This document shows positions 43,504 through 51,353 of a stretch of 64,000 nt of DNA, in pieces. Under the pieces are notes generated by a model. It ran no database searches, was not told the origin of the DNA, and saw only the letters and a list, made by a program, of their open reading frames with translations. The stretch comes from Streptomyces sp. Y2F8-2 (GTDB lineage: Bacteria; Actinomycetota; Actinomycetes; Streptomycetales; Streptomycetaceae): contig NZ_BNGS01000005.1 in NCBI RefSeq assembly GCF_014905555.1, forward strand, positions 434,001 through 498,000. The letters are read 5' to 3'. The translations under genes and the position numbers were made by a program. Position 1 is the stretch's first letter. Each line of letters opens with the position of its first letter.

Positions 43504-43958
43504 CCGCCTTGCCGTCGGCCCTGGACTTCCTCCCTGCCGCACACCGCGAACGGCTGCTGGGCACAGGACTGGACGTCTCGTACCCGGCCGGTACGCGGCT
43601 GTTCGACGAGGGCGGGAAGGCCGACCGTTTCTGGCTGCTGCGCTCCGGGGAGGTCGCCCTCGACCTGTACGTTCCCGGTCGGCACCCGGCGCCCGTGGTC
43701 GAGACGCTCGGCCCGGGCCAGTTGCTGGGCTGGTCGTGGATCTCCCCGCCGTACCGCTGGCACCTGGGGGCGGAGGCGGTGACCGCGGTGGAGGCGACGC
43801 AGTTCCCCGCCGCCGATGTACTCGACGTGTGCGCGGCCGACCCCGAACTCGGGTACGCCTTGATGCGCCGCTTCACAGAGGTCGTCGCCGAGCGCCTGCA
43901 GGCGACGCGCATCAGGTTGCTGGACCTGTACGCGCCGTACGGAAGGGGCCCGGCATGA
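43500..43958 (+). CDS. Cyclic-nucleotide-binding (Crp-like) domain protein in hydrogenase operon
   Basis: A 152-residue protein consisting of one cNMP-binding barrel (YPAGTRLFDEGGKADRFWLL, GPGQLLGWSWI) with no HTH, so it is not a transcription factor. The usual cAMP phosphate-binding Arg (R in the GEx8RSA cassette) is not evident. GTG 43500 overlaps the beta-subunit stop and its own stop overlaps the gamma-subunit start (ATGA). It may gate or tether the enzyme; this is inference. Confidence 0.85.
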   Translation: MTALPSALDFLPAAHRERLLGTGLDVSYPAGTRLFDEGGKADRFWLLRSGEVALDLYVPGRHPAPVVETLGPGQLLGWSWISPPYRWHLGAEAVTAVEATQFPAADVLDVCAADPELGYALMRRFTEVVAERLQATRIRLLDLYAPYGRGPA

Positions 43959-44773
43959 GCACCGTGTCGCCTCCGCTGCCGTACCGGGTCGCCGACACCC
44001 GGCCGGAGACCGCCGACACCCGTTCGCTGGAATTGGTGCCGGTGGGGCGGGAACTTCCGCCGTTCTCGCCGGGCCAGTTCGCCATGATCTACGCGTTCGG
44101 CGTCGGCGAGGTGCCTATCTCGGTCAGCTCTCTGCGTGGCCGGCACGGAGGGCTGGTGCACACTGTGCGCGCGGTGGGCGCAGTCTCTACGGTGCTGTAC
44201 CGACTGCGCCCGGGGGACACCGTAGGACTGAACGGGCCGTACGGCGTCGGCTGGGACCTGGACGCGGCGGCCGGCCACGACGTGCTGGTGATCGCCGGCG
44301 GCATCGGGCTGGCGCCGCTGCGGCCGGTGGTGCACACGGTCCTGGAGCGGCCCGCGGCATACGGCCGGTTCGGGATTCTGGTGGGCGTCCGCACCCCCGG
44401 CGACCTGGTCTACCGGGAGGAGATCGACAGCTGGCGCGGCCCGGCCCGGGTGGCGGTCACCGTCGACCGCCCCGACCCGGGCTGGCACGGCGCGGTCGGG
44501 GTGGTCACCACACTCCTGGACCGGTTCGACATCCGGCCCGATCGCACATGCGCGCTGGTGTGCGGTCCCGAGGTGATGATCCGCCACACCGCACGCGCCC
44601 TGACGGACCGGGGCGTGCCCCCGCACCGCGTCCAGGTGTCCCTGGAACGCAACATGCGCTGCGCCACCGGCCACTGCGGCCACTGCCAGCTCGGCCCCCT
44701 TCTGCTGTGCCGGGACGGCCCGGTCGTCGGTTACGACCGCGCCGAACCACTCCTCGCCGTACGGGAGTTGTGA
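43955..44773 (+). CDS. NiFe hydrogenase group 3b, gamma (FAD/NAD(P)) subunit
   Basis: A 272-residue flavoprotein of the ferredoxin-NADP reductase type: the flavin segment VPISVSS, the pyridine-nucleotide loop GGIGLAPLRP, CGPEVM, and a C-terminal [2Fe-2S] site CATGHCGHCQLGPLLLC. It would exchange electrons between NAD(P)H and the beta subunit. Confidence 0.9.
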   Translation: MSTVSPPLPYRVADTRPETADTRSLELVPVGRELPPFSPGQFAMIYAFGVGEVPISVSSLRGRHGGLVHTVRAVGAVSTVLYRLRPGDTVGLNGPYGVGWDLDAAAGHDVLVIAGGIGLAPLRPVVHTVLERPAAYGRFGILVGVRTPGDLVYREEIDSWRGPARVAVTVDRPDPGWHGAVGVVTTLLDRFDIRPDRTCALVCGPEVMIRHTARALTDRGVPPHRVQVSLERNMRCATGHCGHCQLGPLLLCRDGPVVGYDRAEPLLAVREL

Positions 44774-44774
44774 G

Positions 44775-45680
44775 ATGACCACCGACATCCCTCCTGGCGC
44801 CGATCCCCACCCGGACGCCGACCCCCGGCCGACACTCGCCGTGTGGAAGTTCGCCTCCTGCGACGGCTGCCAGCTGACGCTGCTCGACTGCGAGGACGAG
44901 CTGCTCGGTCTCGCCGAGCGGATACGGATCGAGCACTTCCTGGAGATGTCCGCCGCCGAGGGACCCGACGGGGAGCGGGCGGAGTTGTCCGGGCGCGGAC
45001 CGTACGACCTCTCCCTGGTCGAAGGGTCGATCACCACGGCCGAGGACGCCGAGCGGATCCGGCACATCCGGCGCATCTCCCGACGCCTGGTCACCATCGG
45101 AGCGTGCGCCACCGCGGGCGGCATCCAGGCGCTGCGCAACTTCGGGGACGTCGCCGAGTTCCGCGCCGCGGTCTACGCCCGCCCGGAGTACATCGCCACG
45201 CTGGAGACCTCGACGCCGATCTCGGCCCATGTACCGGTCGACTTCGAGCTGCGCGGATGCCCCATCGACCGCCGCCAGCTCCTGGAAGTGATCACCGCCT
45301 ACCTGGCCGGACGCAAACCGGGCATCCCCGACCACAGCGTCTGCTTCGAGTGCAAGAGGCGCGGCACCACCTGCATCACCGTCGCCCACGGCACCCCCTG
45401 TCTGGGCCCGGTCACCCACTCCGGCTGCGGCGCGATCTGCCCCGCCTACGGACGCGGCTGCTACGGCTGCTTCGGGCCGAGCAACAGCCCCAACCTGCGC
45501 TCCATGGTCCGGCAACTGCGCCACGACGGGATGAGCGAGCGCGACATCCTGCGTGTCTTCCACACCTTCAACGCCGCGTCGCCGGAATATGCCCCCGTAC
45601 CCGATCTCGCGGCTGAGGCCGCCGAGGAGCAGGACGACTCTCAGGCCAGGACAGACACCACCTCAGAAGGGCCGGTATGA
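44775..45680 (+). CDS. NiFe hydrogenase group 3b, small (delta) subunit
   Basis: A 301-residue subunit carrying the proximal cluster, with C29-D-G-C32, the GACATAGG loop and a Cys-rich end (CFECKRRGTTC, CLGPVTHSGCGAICPAYGRGCYGC) for additional clusters. The first 20 residues and the last 30 (acidic, AAEEQDDSQARTD) are extensions beyond the archaeal enzymes. No Tat signal, so the enzyme is cytoplasmic. Confidence 0.92.
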   Translation: MTTDIPPGADPHPDADPRPTLAVWKFASCDGCQLTLLDCEDELLGLAERIRIEHFLEMSAAEGPDGERAELSGRGPYDLSLVEGSITTAEDAERIRHIRRISRRLVTIGACATAGGIQALRNFGDVAEFRAAVYARPEYIATLETSTPISAHVPVDFELRGCPIDRRQLLEVITAYLAGRKPGIPDHSVCFECKRRGTTCITVAHGTPCLGPVTHSGCGAICPAYGRGCYGCFGPSNSPNLRSMVRQLRHDGMSERDILRVFHTFNAASPEYAPVPDLAAEAAEEQDDSQARTDTTSEGPV

Positions 45681-47038
45681 GCCATCGCGGATCCCGCGTC
45701 CTGCGGCTGGACGCACTGGCCCGCGTGGAAGGCGAAGGCGCCCTCCACCTGCGCGTCCACGACGGAACGATCGCCGAGGCACGGCTGCGCATCTACGAAC
45801 CGCCACGGTTCTTCGAGGCATTCCTGATCGGCCGGGGACACACCGAGCCACCGGACATCACCTCCCGCATCTGCGGCATCTGCCCGGTCGCCTACCAGAT
45901 GAGCGCCTGCCAGGCGGTCGAGAACGCCTGCGGCGTCACTGTGGACGGCCCCCTCGCCGAGCTGCGCCGCTTGCTGTACTGCGGCGAATGGATCGAGAGC
46001 CAGACCCTGCACATCCACTTGCTCCACGCTCCGGACTTCTTCGGCTGCCCGAGCGCGGTCGAACTCGCCCGCGACCACCGCGCCGCCGTCGAGCGCGGCC
46101 TGAGGACCAAGCAGACCGGCAACGCGATTCTGGAACAGCTGGGAGGCCGCTCCATCCACCCGGTCAATGTCCGCGTCGGTGGCTTCTACCGCACGCCGAC
46201 GATTCAGGAACTGCGCCCCTTGGCGGATCGGTTGCGGCAGGCGCGCGAGGACGCGCTGGAGACCGTGCGCTGGGTGGCCGGGTTCGACTTCCCCGACGCC
46301 GTGTGCGACTACGAGCTGCTGGCCCTGCGGGATCCGGGCCGCTACGCCATCGCCTCCGGGACACCCGCCGTCATGGCCGCTCCCGACGGCAGCGGCACCG
46401 AGCGGGGGCCGGCCCTGCGCGAGTTCCCGGTCGCCGACTTCGAGCAGCACGTGCACGAGGAGCAGGTACCGCACTCCACAGCCCTGACCGCCACACTGGA
46501 CGGCCGCCGCTACCTGACCGGGTCGCTGGCCCGCTACGCCATCAACGGCCGGTGGCTGCACCCCGTGGCGGCCGAGGCCGCGCGTGACGCCGGGCTCGGG
46601 GACCCGGCCGCGGGTGCGGTCTGCCGCAACCCGTTCCGCAGCATCGTCGTTCGCGCCGTGGAGGTCGTGCACGCCGTCGAGGAAGCCCTGCGGATCATCG
46701 ACGCATACGAACCGCCTGTCCGTCCGGCCGTCGACGTTCCGCCACGCGAGGCGGTCGGCACCGGCGCCACCGAGGCACCTCGCGGACTGCTCTACCACCG
46801 CTACGCCCTGGCTCAGGACGGCACGCTCACCGCGGCCCGCATCGTTCCGCCCACCGCCCAGAACCAGTCGGCCATCGAGGAGGACCTGCGCCGGGCCGTC
46901 CAGGCGCGACTCGACCGGCCGGGCCCCGCCGCCGACGACGAGGAGCTCACCACCCTTTGCGAGCGCGCCATCAGGAACCACGACCCCTGCATCTCCTGCT
47001 CCACCCACTTCCTCGACCTGACGGTGGAGCGCACATGA
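45677..47038 (+). CDS. NiFe hydrogenase group 3b, large (alpha, catalytic) subunit
   Basis: A 453-residue catalytic subunit. The NiFe ligands are C66 and C69 in RICGICP, and C438 and C441 in DPCISCSTH. A 9-residue tail (FLDLTVERT) after H444 would be cut off by the maturation protease encoded next. Both motifs are intact, so the enzyme should be active. ATG overlaps the small-subunit stop by 4 bp. Hyp assembly proteins are not encoded in the window. Confidence 0.93.
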   Translation: MSHRGSRVLRLDALARVEGEGALHLRVHDGTIAEARLRIYEPPRFFEAFLIGRGHTEPPDITSRICGICPVAYQMSACQAVENACGVTVDGPLAELRRLLYCGEWIESQTLHIHLLHAPDFFGCPSAVELARDHRAAVERGLRTKQTGNAILEQLGGRSIHPVNVRVGGFYRTPTIQELRPLADRLRQAREDALETVRWVAGFDFPDAVCDYELLALRDPGRYAIASGTPAVMAAPDGSGTERGPALREFPVADFEQHVHEEQVPHSTALTATLDGRRYLTGSLARYAINGRWLHPVAAEAARDAGLGDPAAGAVCRNPFRSIVVRAVEVVHAVEEALRIIDAYEPPVRPAVDVPPREAVGTGATEAPRGLLYHRYALAQDGTLTAARIVPPTAQNQSAIEEDLRRAVQARLDRPGPAADDEELTTLCERAIRNHDPCISCSTHFLDLTVERT

Positions 47039-47508
47039 CCGGGCGGGTCGTGGTGATCGGCGTGGGCAATCCCTTCCGCCGCGACGACGGCGTCGGCCCG
47101 GCGGTGGTGGAGGCACTGAGGGACCAGGTTCCCGACGGCACCGTGCTCGCGGTCAGTGACGGCGAACCCAGCCGGATGCTCGACCTGTGGCACGGCGCCG
47201 ACACCGTGGTCGTGGTGGAAGCCGTCCGCACGCACCCTGCCCGGCCTGGCCGGCTCCACACCCTGTCGGCGGCGGAAGCAGCCGCGCAGGCAACGGGTCC
47301 GGCGAGCACTCATGCTTTGGGTCTCGGGGAGTGCCTGGCCCTGGGGAAAACCCTCGACCGGCTCCCACGCGAGCTTGTGGTGCATGCCGTGGAGGCGTCC
47401 GACATCGACTTGGGCACCGGCCTGAGCGAACCGGTGCGTTCGGCCCTCCCCGAACTGATCGACCGCGTCGTGGCTTCCGTACGGAAGCCACGCGATCATC
47501 ATCGCTGA
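47035..47508 (+). CDS. Hydrogenase maturation protease (HycI/HybD type)
   Basis: A 157-residue endopeptidase: IGVGNPFRRDDGVGP (nickel-sensing N/D region), the second acid residue in the VVVVEAV segment (HybD-type Asp replaced by Glu) and HAVEASDIDLGTGLS near the end. It removes the C-terminal tail of the large subunit once nickel is inserted. ATGA overlap with the large-subunit gene. Confidence 0.9.
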   Translation: MTGRVVVIGVGNPFRRDDGVGPAVVEALRDQVPDGTVLAVSDGEPSRMLDLWHGADTVVVVEAVRTHPARPGRLHTLSAAEAAAQATGPASTHALGLGECLALGKTLDRLPRELVVHAVEASDIDLGTGLSEPVRSALPELIDRVVASVRKPRDHHR

Positions 47509-47527
47509 CGAGACGGAGGCATTCGCC

Positions 47528-48397
47528 ATGGAACCGGTCGTCACGGTGGGCCTCGACGGCTCGCCCGAGAGTCTCGCCGCTGCTCGCTGGGCCGCTGACG
47601 AAGCCGAACGGCGCAAACTCACATTGCGCCTGCTGCACGCCTGGCCGCTGCTGGTGCCGGAACCGACCCGTCTTCCCTGCGAGGTCGATCAGAACTACTG
47701 GGCGAAGCGGCTCATGCACGACGCACGGACGCAGATCCAGGCGCGCCACCCCGGCCTCACCGTCGTCGGCAGCCTGATCGCCGACGACGCCGAGCAGGCA
47801 CTGCTCCGAGCGGCGACCGAGTCCGAGATGACCGTGCTCGGTTCGCGTGGGCTGGAGCCCGTCGAGAGCTACTTCATGGGTGACGTAAGCATGCCTGTCG
47901 TAGCACGGTCCGAGCGGCCGGTGGTGCTGGTCCGCGCCGAAGCAGGCGAAGAGGCGCCTACGCCCACATCCCACGGCGGCGTGGTGGTGGCGCTGAAACT
48001 GCACGGATCGTGCGACGACCTGCTCGCATTCGCGTTCGCTAGCGCCGCGGCGAGGAACGTGGGCCTGCGGGCCGTCCACGGCCGCAGCGTGCCCATCCAC
48101 GCGCAGTTGCCCTGGGGCATCGACCACGACATCACCGAAGAGATCAGGAAGGACGCGCGGAAACAACTGAGCCAGGTGCTCCGCCCCTGGCGCGAGAAGT
48201 TCCCGCACGTCGATGTCGCCGACACCATCGCTCTCGACAGCCCGGCCAAGGCCGTCGTGCGGGCGGCCGAGGGCGCCGGAATGCTGGTGGTCGGCAGACG
48301 CAGGCACCATGCTGCCCTCACACCACGCCTGGGCCCCGTGGCGCAGGCCGCCATCCATCACGCGCGCTGCCCTGTCGCCGTCGTGCCCCATGACTGA
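47528..48397 (+). CDS. Universal stress protein, two Usp domains
   Basis: A 289-residue tandem Usp. Both ATP loops are altered (GSRGLEPVESYFMGDVSM and GRRRHHAALTPRLGPV), so nucleotide binding may be lost or changed. ATG 47528 has ACGGAGG 8 bp upstream, 19 bp after the protease gene, so it belongs to the hydrogenase transcript or follows it closely. Confidence 0.88.
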   Translation: MEPVVTVGLDGSPESLAAARWAADEAERRKLTLRLLHAWPLLVPEPTRLPCEVDQNYWAKRLMHDARTQIQARHPGLTVVGSLIADDAEQALLRAATESEMTVLGSRGLEPVESYFMGDVSMPVVARSERPVVLVRAEAGEEAPTPTSHGGVVVALKLHGSCDDLLAFAFASAAARNVGLRAVHGRSVPIHAQLPWGIDHDITEEIRKDARKQLSQVLRPWREKFPHVDVADTIALDSPAKAVVRAAEGAGMLVVGRRRHHAALTPRLGPVAQAAIHHARCPVAVVPHD

Positions 48398-48422
48398 GCC
48401 GGGCCACCGGAGGGAGCCGAAC

Positions 48423-49997
48423 ATGCCGGGGTATCACTCCGACGCATCGGTGCTGCGGTCGGCTACGGGAGTCGACGCGCCGACTACGGCTCACGATGCT
48501 CCGGCGCTCCCTCGCGCAGAAGTGCGCGAGACCCACACCGCCGTCCTGTTCTTCGTCGGTGACCGCGCCTACAAGGTCAAGAAACCGGTCGATCTGGGCT
48601 TCCTCGACTACTCCACCGTGGCGGCCCGCCGCGACGCGTGTGAGCGGGAGGTCGCTCTCAACCGCCGCTTCTCCCCCGACGTCTACCTGGGCCTCGGCGA
48701 AATCCGCAGCCCGGAGGCGAAGGCGCCCGAACCGCTCGTGGTGATGCGCCGCATGCCGGCCGACCGGCGCCTGTCCCTGCTGGTACGGGAAGGCACCGCG
48801 ATCGACGAAGACCTCCGGGCCATCGCCCGGCAGCTCGCCACCTGCCACGCCGGTGCTCCCCGCAGCCGAGGGGTCGATGAACAGGGCACGAGAGACGCCC
48901 TGTCCTCGCGCTGGGAGGACAGTTTCGCGCAGGTCCGCGCACTGGCCGACGACGGACCCGTGCCCGACGGAGTGGAGGAGATCGAACGGCTGGTACGCCG
49001 CTATCTGGCCGGGCGCAAGCAGTTGTTCGACACCCGCATCGAGCAAGGGCGGATCGTGGACGGGCACGGCGACCTGCTCGCCGAGGACGTCTTCTGCCTC
49101 GACGACGGGCCGCGCGTCCTGGACTGCCTGGAGTTCGACGACCGCCTTCGCTACGTCGACGGACTCGATGACGCCGCGTTCCTCGCCATGGACCTGGAAC
49201 AGCTCGGAGCGCCGGACGCCGCGGCGTTCTTCCTCACCCAGTACAGCGAGTACTCCGGCGATCCGGCACCACCGTCCCTGTGGCACCACTACGTCGCCTA
49301 CCGCGCGTTCGTCCGCGCCAAGGTCTCCCTGATCCAGGCCCGACAGGGCGCCCCTGGGGCGGAGGCGGCATCACGGCGGCTGGCCACGACGGCACTGCGC
49401 CACCTGCGCGCCTCCACCGTCGGCCTGACGCTCGTGGGCGGACTGCCGGGCAGCGGCAAGTCCACCCTCGCAGGAGCGCTGGCCGACCGCCTGGGTGTCA
49501 CGCTGCTCAGCAGCGACCGTCTCCGCAAGGAACTGGCAGGCATCCCGGCGGAGCAGTCCGCGGCGGCCGGCTACGGGGAGGGCATCTACACGGCCGAGTG
49601 GACCGCCAGGACCTACGAGGCCTTGCTCGACCGGGCGTCCACCCTGCTGTCCTGCGGCGAGTCCGTCGTCCTGGACGCCACCTGGTCCGACGCGGGACAG
49701 CGCGAAGCGGCCGTGCGCATGGCCGAACGCACCAGCGCAGATCTGGTGGCCCTGCATTGCAAGGTGCCCAGCGACGTGTCGGGGGCCCGCCTGACCACCC
49801 GGGCCCCCGGAGCGTCGGACGCCGGCCCCGAGGTGGCCGCTGCCATGGCGGCCAAGGAGCCACCGTGGGCGGAGGCCGTCACAATCGACACGAGCGGCCC
49901 CCTGGAGGCCGCAGTCGTCCAGGCATTGGCAGCCGTGCGCCCGTGGGGCCCTGGTCAGGCCCAGGTCTTCCGCCGCCCCTACATGGAGCCGGACTGA
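48423..49997 (+). CDS. Bifunctional kinase-like/AAA ATPase, Rv2004c type
   Basis: A 524-residue protein like DosR-regulon member Rv2004c. The N-terminal 300 residues resemble aminoglycoside phosphotransferases (RAYKVKKPVDLGFLDYSTV; the HGDLLAEDVF catalytic-loop-like segment with DCLEFDDRLRYVD). The C-terminal 190 residues are a P-loop kinase (Walker A GGLPGSGKST near residue 340). ATG 48423 has GGAGGGAG 7 bp upstream. The substrate is unknown. Confidence 0.87.
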   Translation: MPGYHSDASVLRSATGVDAPTTAHDAPALPRAEVRETHTAVLFFVGDRAYKVKKPVDLGFLDYSTVAARRDACEREVALNRRFSPDVYLGLGEIRSPEAKAPEPLVVMRRMPADRRLSLLVREGTAIDEDLRAIARQLATCHAGAPRSRGVDEQGTRDALSSRWEDSFAQVRALADDGPVPDGVEEIERLVRRYLAGRKQLFDTRIEQGRIVDGHGDLLAEDVFCLDDGPRVLDCLEFDDRLRYVDGLDDAAFLAMDLEQLGAPDAAAFFLTQYSEYSGDPAPPSLWHHYVAYRAFVRAKVSLIQARQGAPGAEAASRRLATTALRHLRASTVGLTLVGGLPGSGKSTLAGALADRLGVTLLSSDRLRKELAGIPAEQSAAAGYGEGIYTAEWTARTYEALLDRASTLLSCGESVVLDATWSDAGQREAAVRMAERTSADLVALHCKVPSDVSGARLTTRAPGASDAGPEVAAAMAAKEPPWAEAVTIDTSGPLEAAVVQALAAVRPWGPGQAQVFRRPYMEPD

Positions 49998-50144
49998 GGA
50001 GGGGAACGCGCGACAACGGGACGCCACGCCGTATGGACCCGACCCTGTTCCAGCGGCGGTGTGCAGGTCGACGACGAGCAATCGGTGCACACTGGCCGCC
50101 GCCCGTGCCTCCGGCCACCACTGGGATACCCACGCCGCAGGGTG

Positions 50145-51248
50145 TCATCCGTGGGGTGCGGGGTCGGCGTAGCGCAGCAGTACGCCCACGCCCCCGCGCA
50201 ACTGCAGCTGCTGCTCGGGGACCACGACCAGTTCGGCCCTCGTGCCGACCAGGGCGCGGGTCAGAGCCGCGTCGGCGCGCTCCTCGCGGACGTCCTGTAC
50301 GCCGTAGGAGCGCAGTTCCTGTTCGGTGAGGGCGAGTTGTCCGGGATCCGGGCCGACCCACAGGCGCAGCGTCGACTCGGGGTGGTCGTTGAGGAACAGG
50401 GCCTTGACCCGGCCGCGCTGCAGGGCTGACACGGCGGCGGGAAGGCCCTCGTCCGAGGCCCCGTCGCGTGCCTTCTGCGCGAGGAAGGCATCCAGCAGCG
50501 CCCGGTCGTGCGCGGCCATGCGCCCGCTGAAGAGGCTTTCGAGCCGCTCCTCCATGAGCGCCCTCCCCGGCTGGGACTCGCCGACGCCTTCGACCGTGAT
50601 GACCTGGCCGCGGAGGGCAGCGGGAAGCCGGTTGACGAGGATGCCGCGGGCCCATACGTCTCCCGCCACGATCACCGCTTCTGTGTTGACCCGCCGTGCA
50701 TGGCCTTCGAGCTCCCGGCCGATCACTTCGGCGGCGTGCAGCCAGTCGGCCACGGGGACCTCCTCATGCAGGTGGTGCCCCTGCGTGACCTTGGTCAGAG
50801 GCCAGACGCCCGCCTCGGCGTCGATGCGCACGGTACCGGTGGCGTCCGTCGAGTGACGACCGCCGTAGCGGACCTGAAGCGCCAGGTAGGCGATGCCGGG
50901 TGCGTGCTGGACGATCAGGGGCATGGTGTCCGGCAGCGACCCGTAGTGCGCCGTGTCCCGTGGGGGTGGGGCGGGCAGCTCGTCGAGCAGGACCAGCCGG
51001 CCGTGTGCCGTGAACACGGCCTGCCCGTGGGTGCCCGGCACGTCGACGTCACAGCCCACCGTGCGCGCCACCGCGGTGATGGAGTCCTCATCCGCTCCCT
51101 CGAACGTCAGGGCGTCCCGCAGATGCCGCCACCGCAGTTCTACGGCGGCGTCGGGATCCTCGACGGCAGTGTCGCGGGATGTGTCCAGATAGACCGACGC
51201 GAAGGGACCAGGCTGCTTGTACAGACGTTCGAGAAAGGAAAGTCTCAT
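50145..51248 (-). CDS. Rv2629/Balon-like (eRF1-related) ribosome hibernation factor candidate
   Basis: A 367-residue protein matching the Rv2629/baeRF2 family: it begins MRLSFLERLYKQPGPFASVYLDTSRD and ends LRGGVGVLLRYADP. VQHAPGIAYLALQVRYGG and EAVIVAGDVWARGILVNRLP are internal family blocks. Relatives share the eRF1/Pelota fold and Balon occupies the ribosomal A site of dormant ribosomes. I start it at ATG 51248 (GGGGAG 6 bp upstream), where homology begins; an ATG-equivalent 6 codons earlier is possible. Confidence 0.82.
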   Translation of the reverse strand: MRLSFLERLYKQPGPFASVYLDTSRDTAVEDPDAAVELRWRHLRDALTFEGADEDSITAVARTVGCDVDVPGTHGQAVFTAHGRLVLLDELPAPPPRDTAHYGSLPDTMPLIVQHAPGIAYLALQVRYGGRHSTDATGTVRIDAEAGVWPLTKVTQGHHLHEEVPVADWLHAAEVIGRELEGHARRVNTEAVIVAGDVWARGILVNRLPAALRGQVITVEGVGESQPGRALMEERLESLFSGRMAAHDRALLDAFLAQKARDGASDEGLPAAVSALQRGRVKALFLNDHPESTLRLWVGPDPGQLALTEQELRSYGVQDVREERADAALTRALVGTRAELVVVPEQQLQLRGGVGVLLRYADPAPHG

Positions 51249-51353
51249 GGCCACTCCCCAGGTCACTCTCCATGGTGGACGTTCCGCCCCAACCGGGCGA
51301 CTCCGTCACAAGGCCCCTGGTGCCCGACCTGTGGTGACGGGGCGACCTCGGCA

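Noticed and set aside
50059..50092. GTGTGCA/TGCACAC as a terminator between convergent genes
   Set aside because: The stem is only 7 bp with a 20-nt loop, too weak to support a terminator call.
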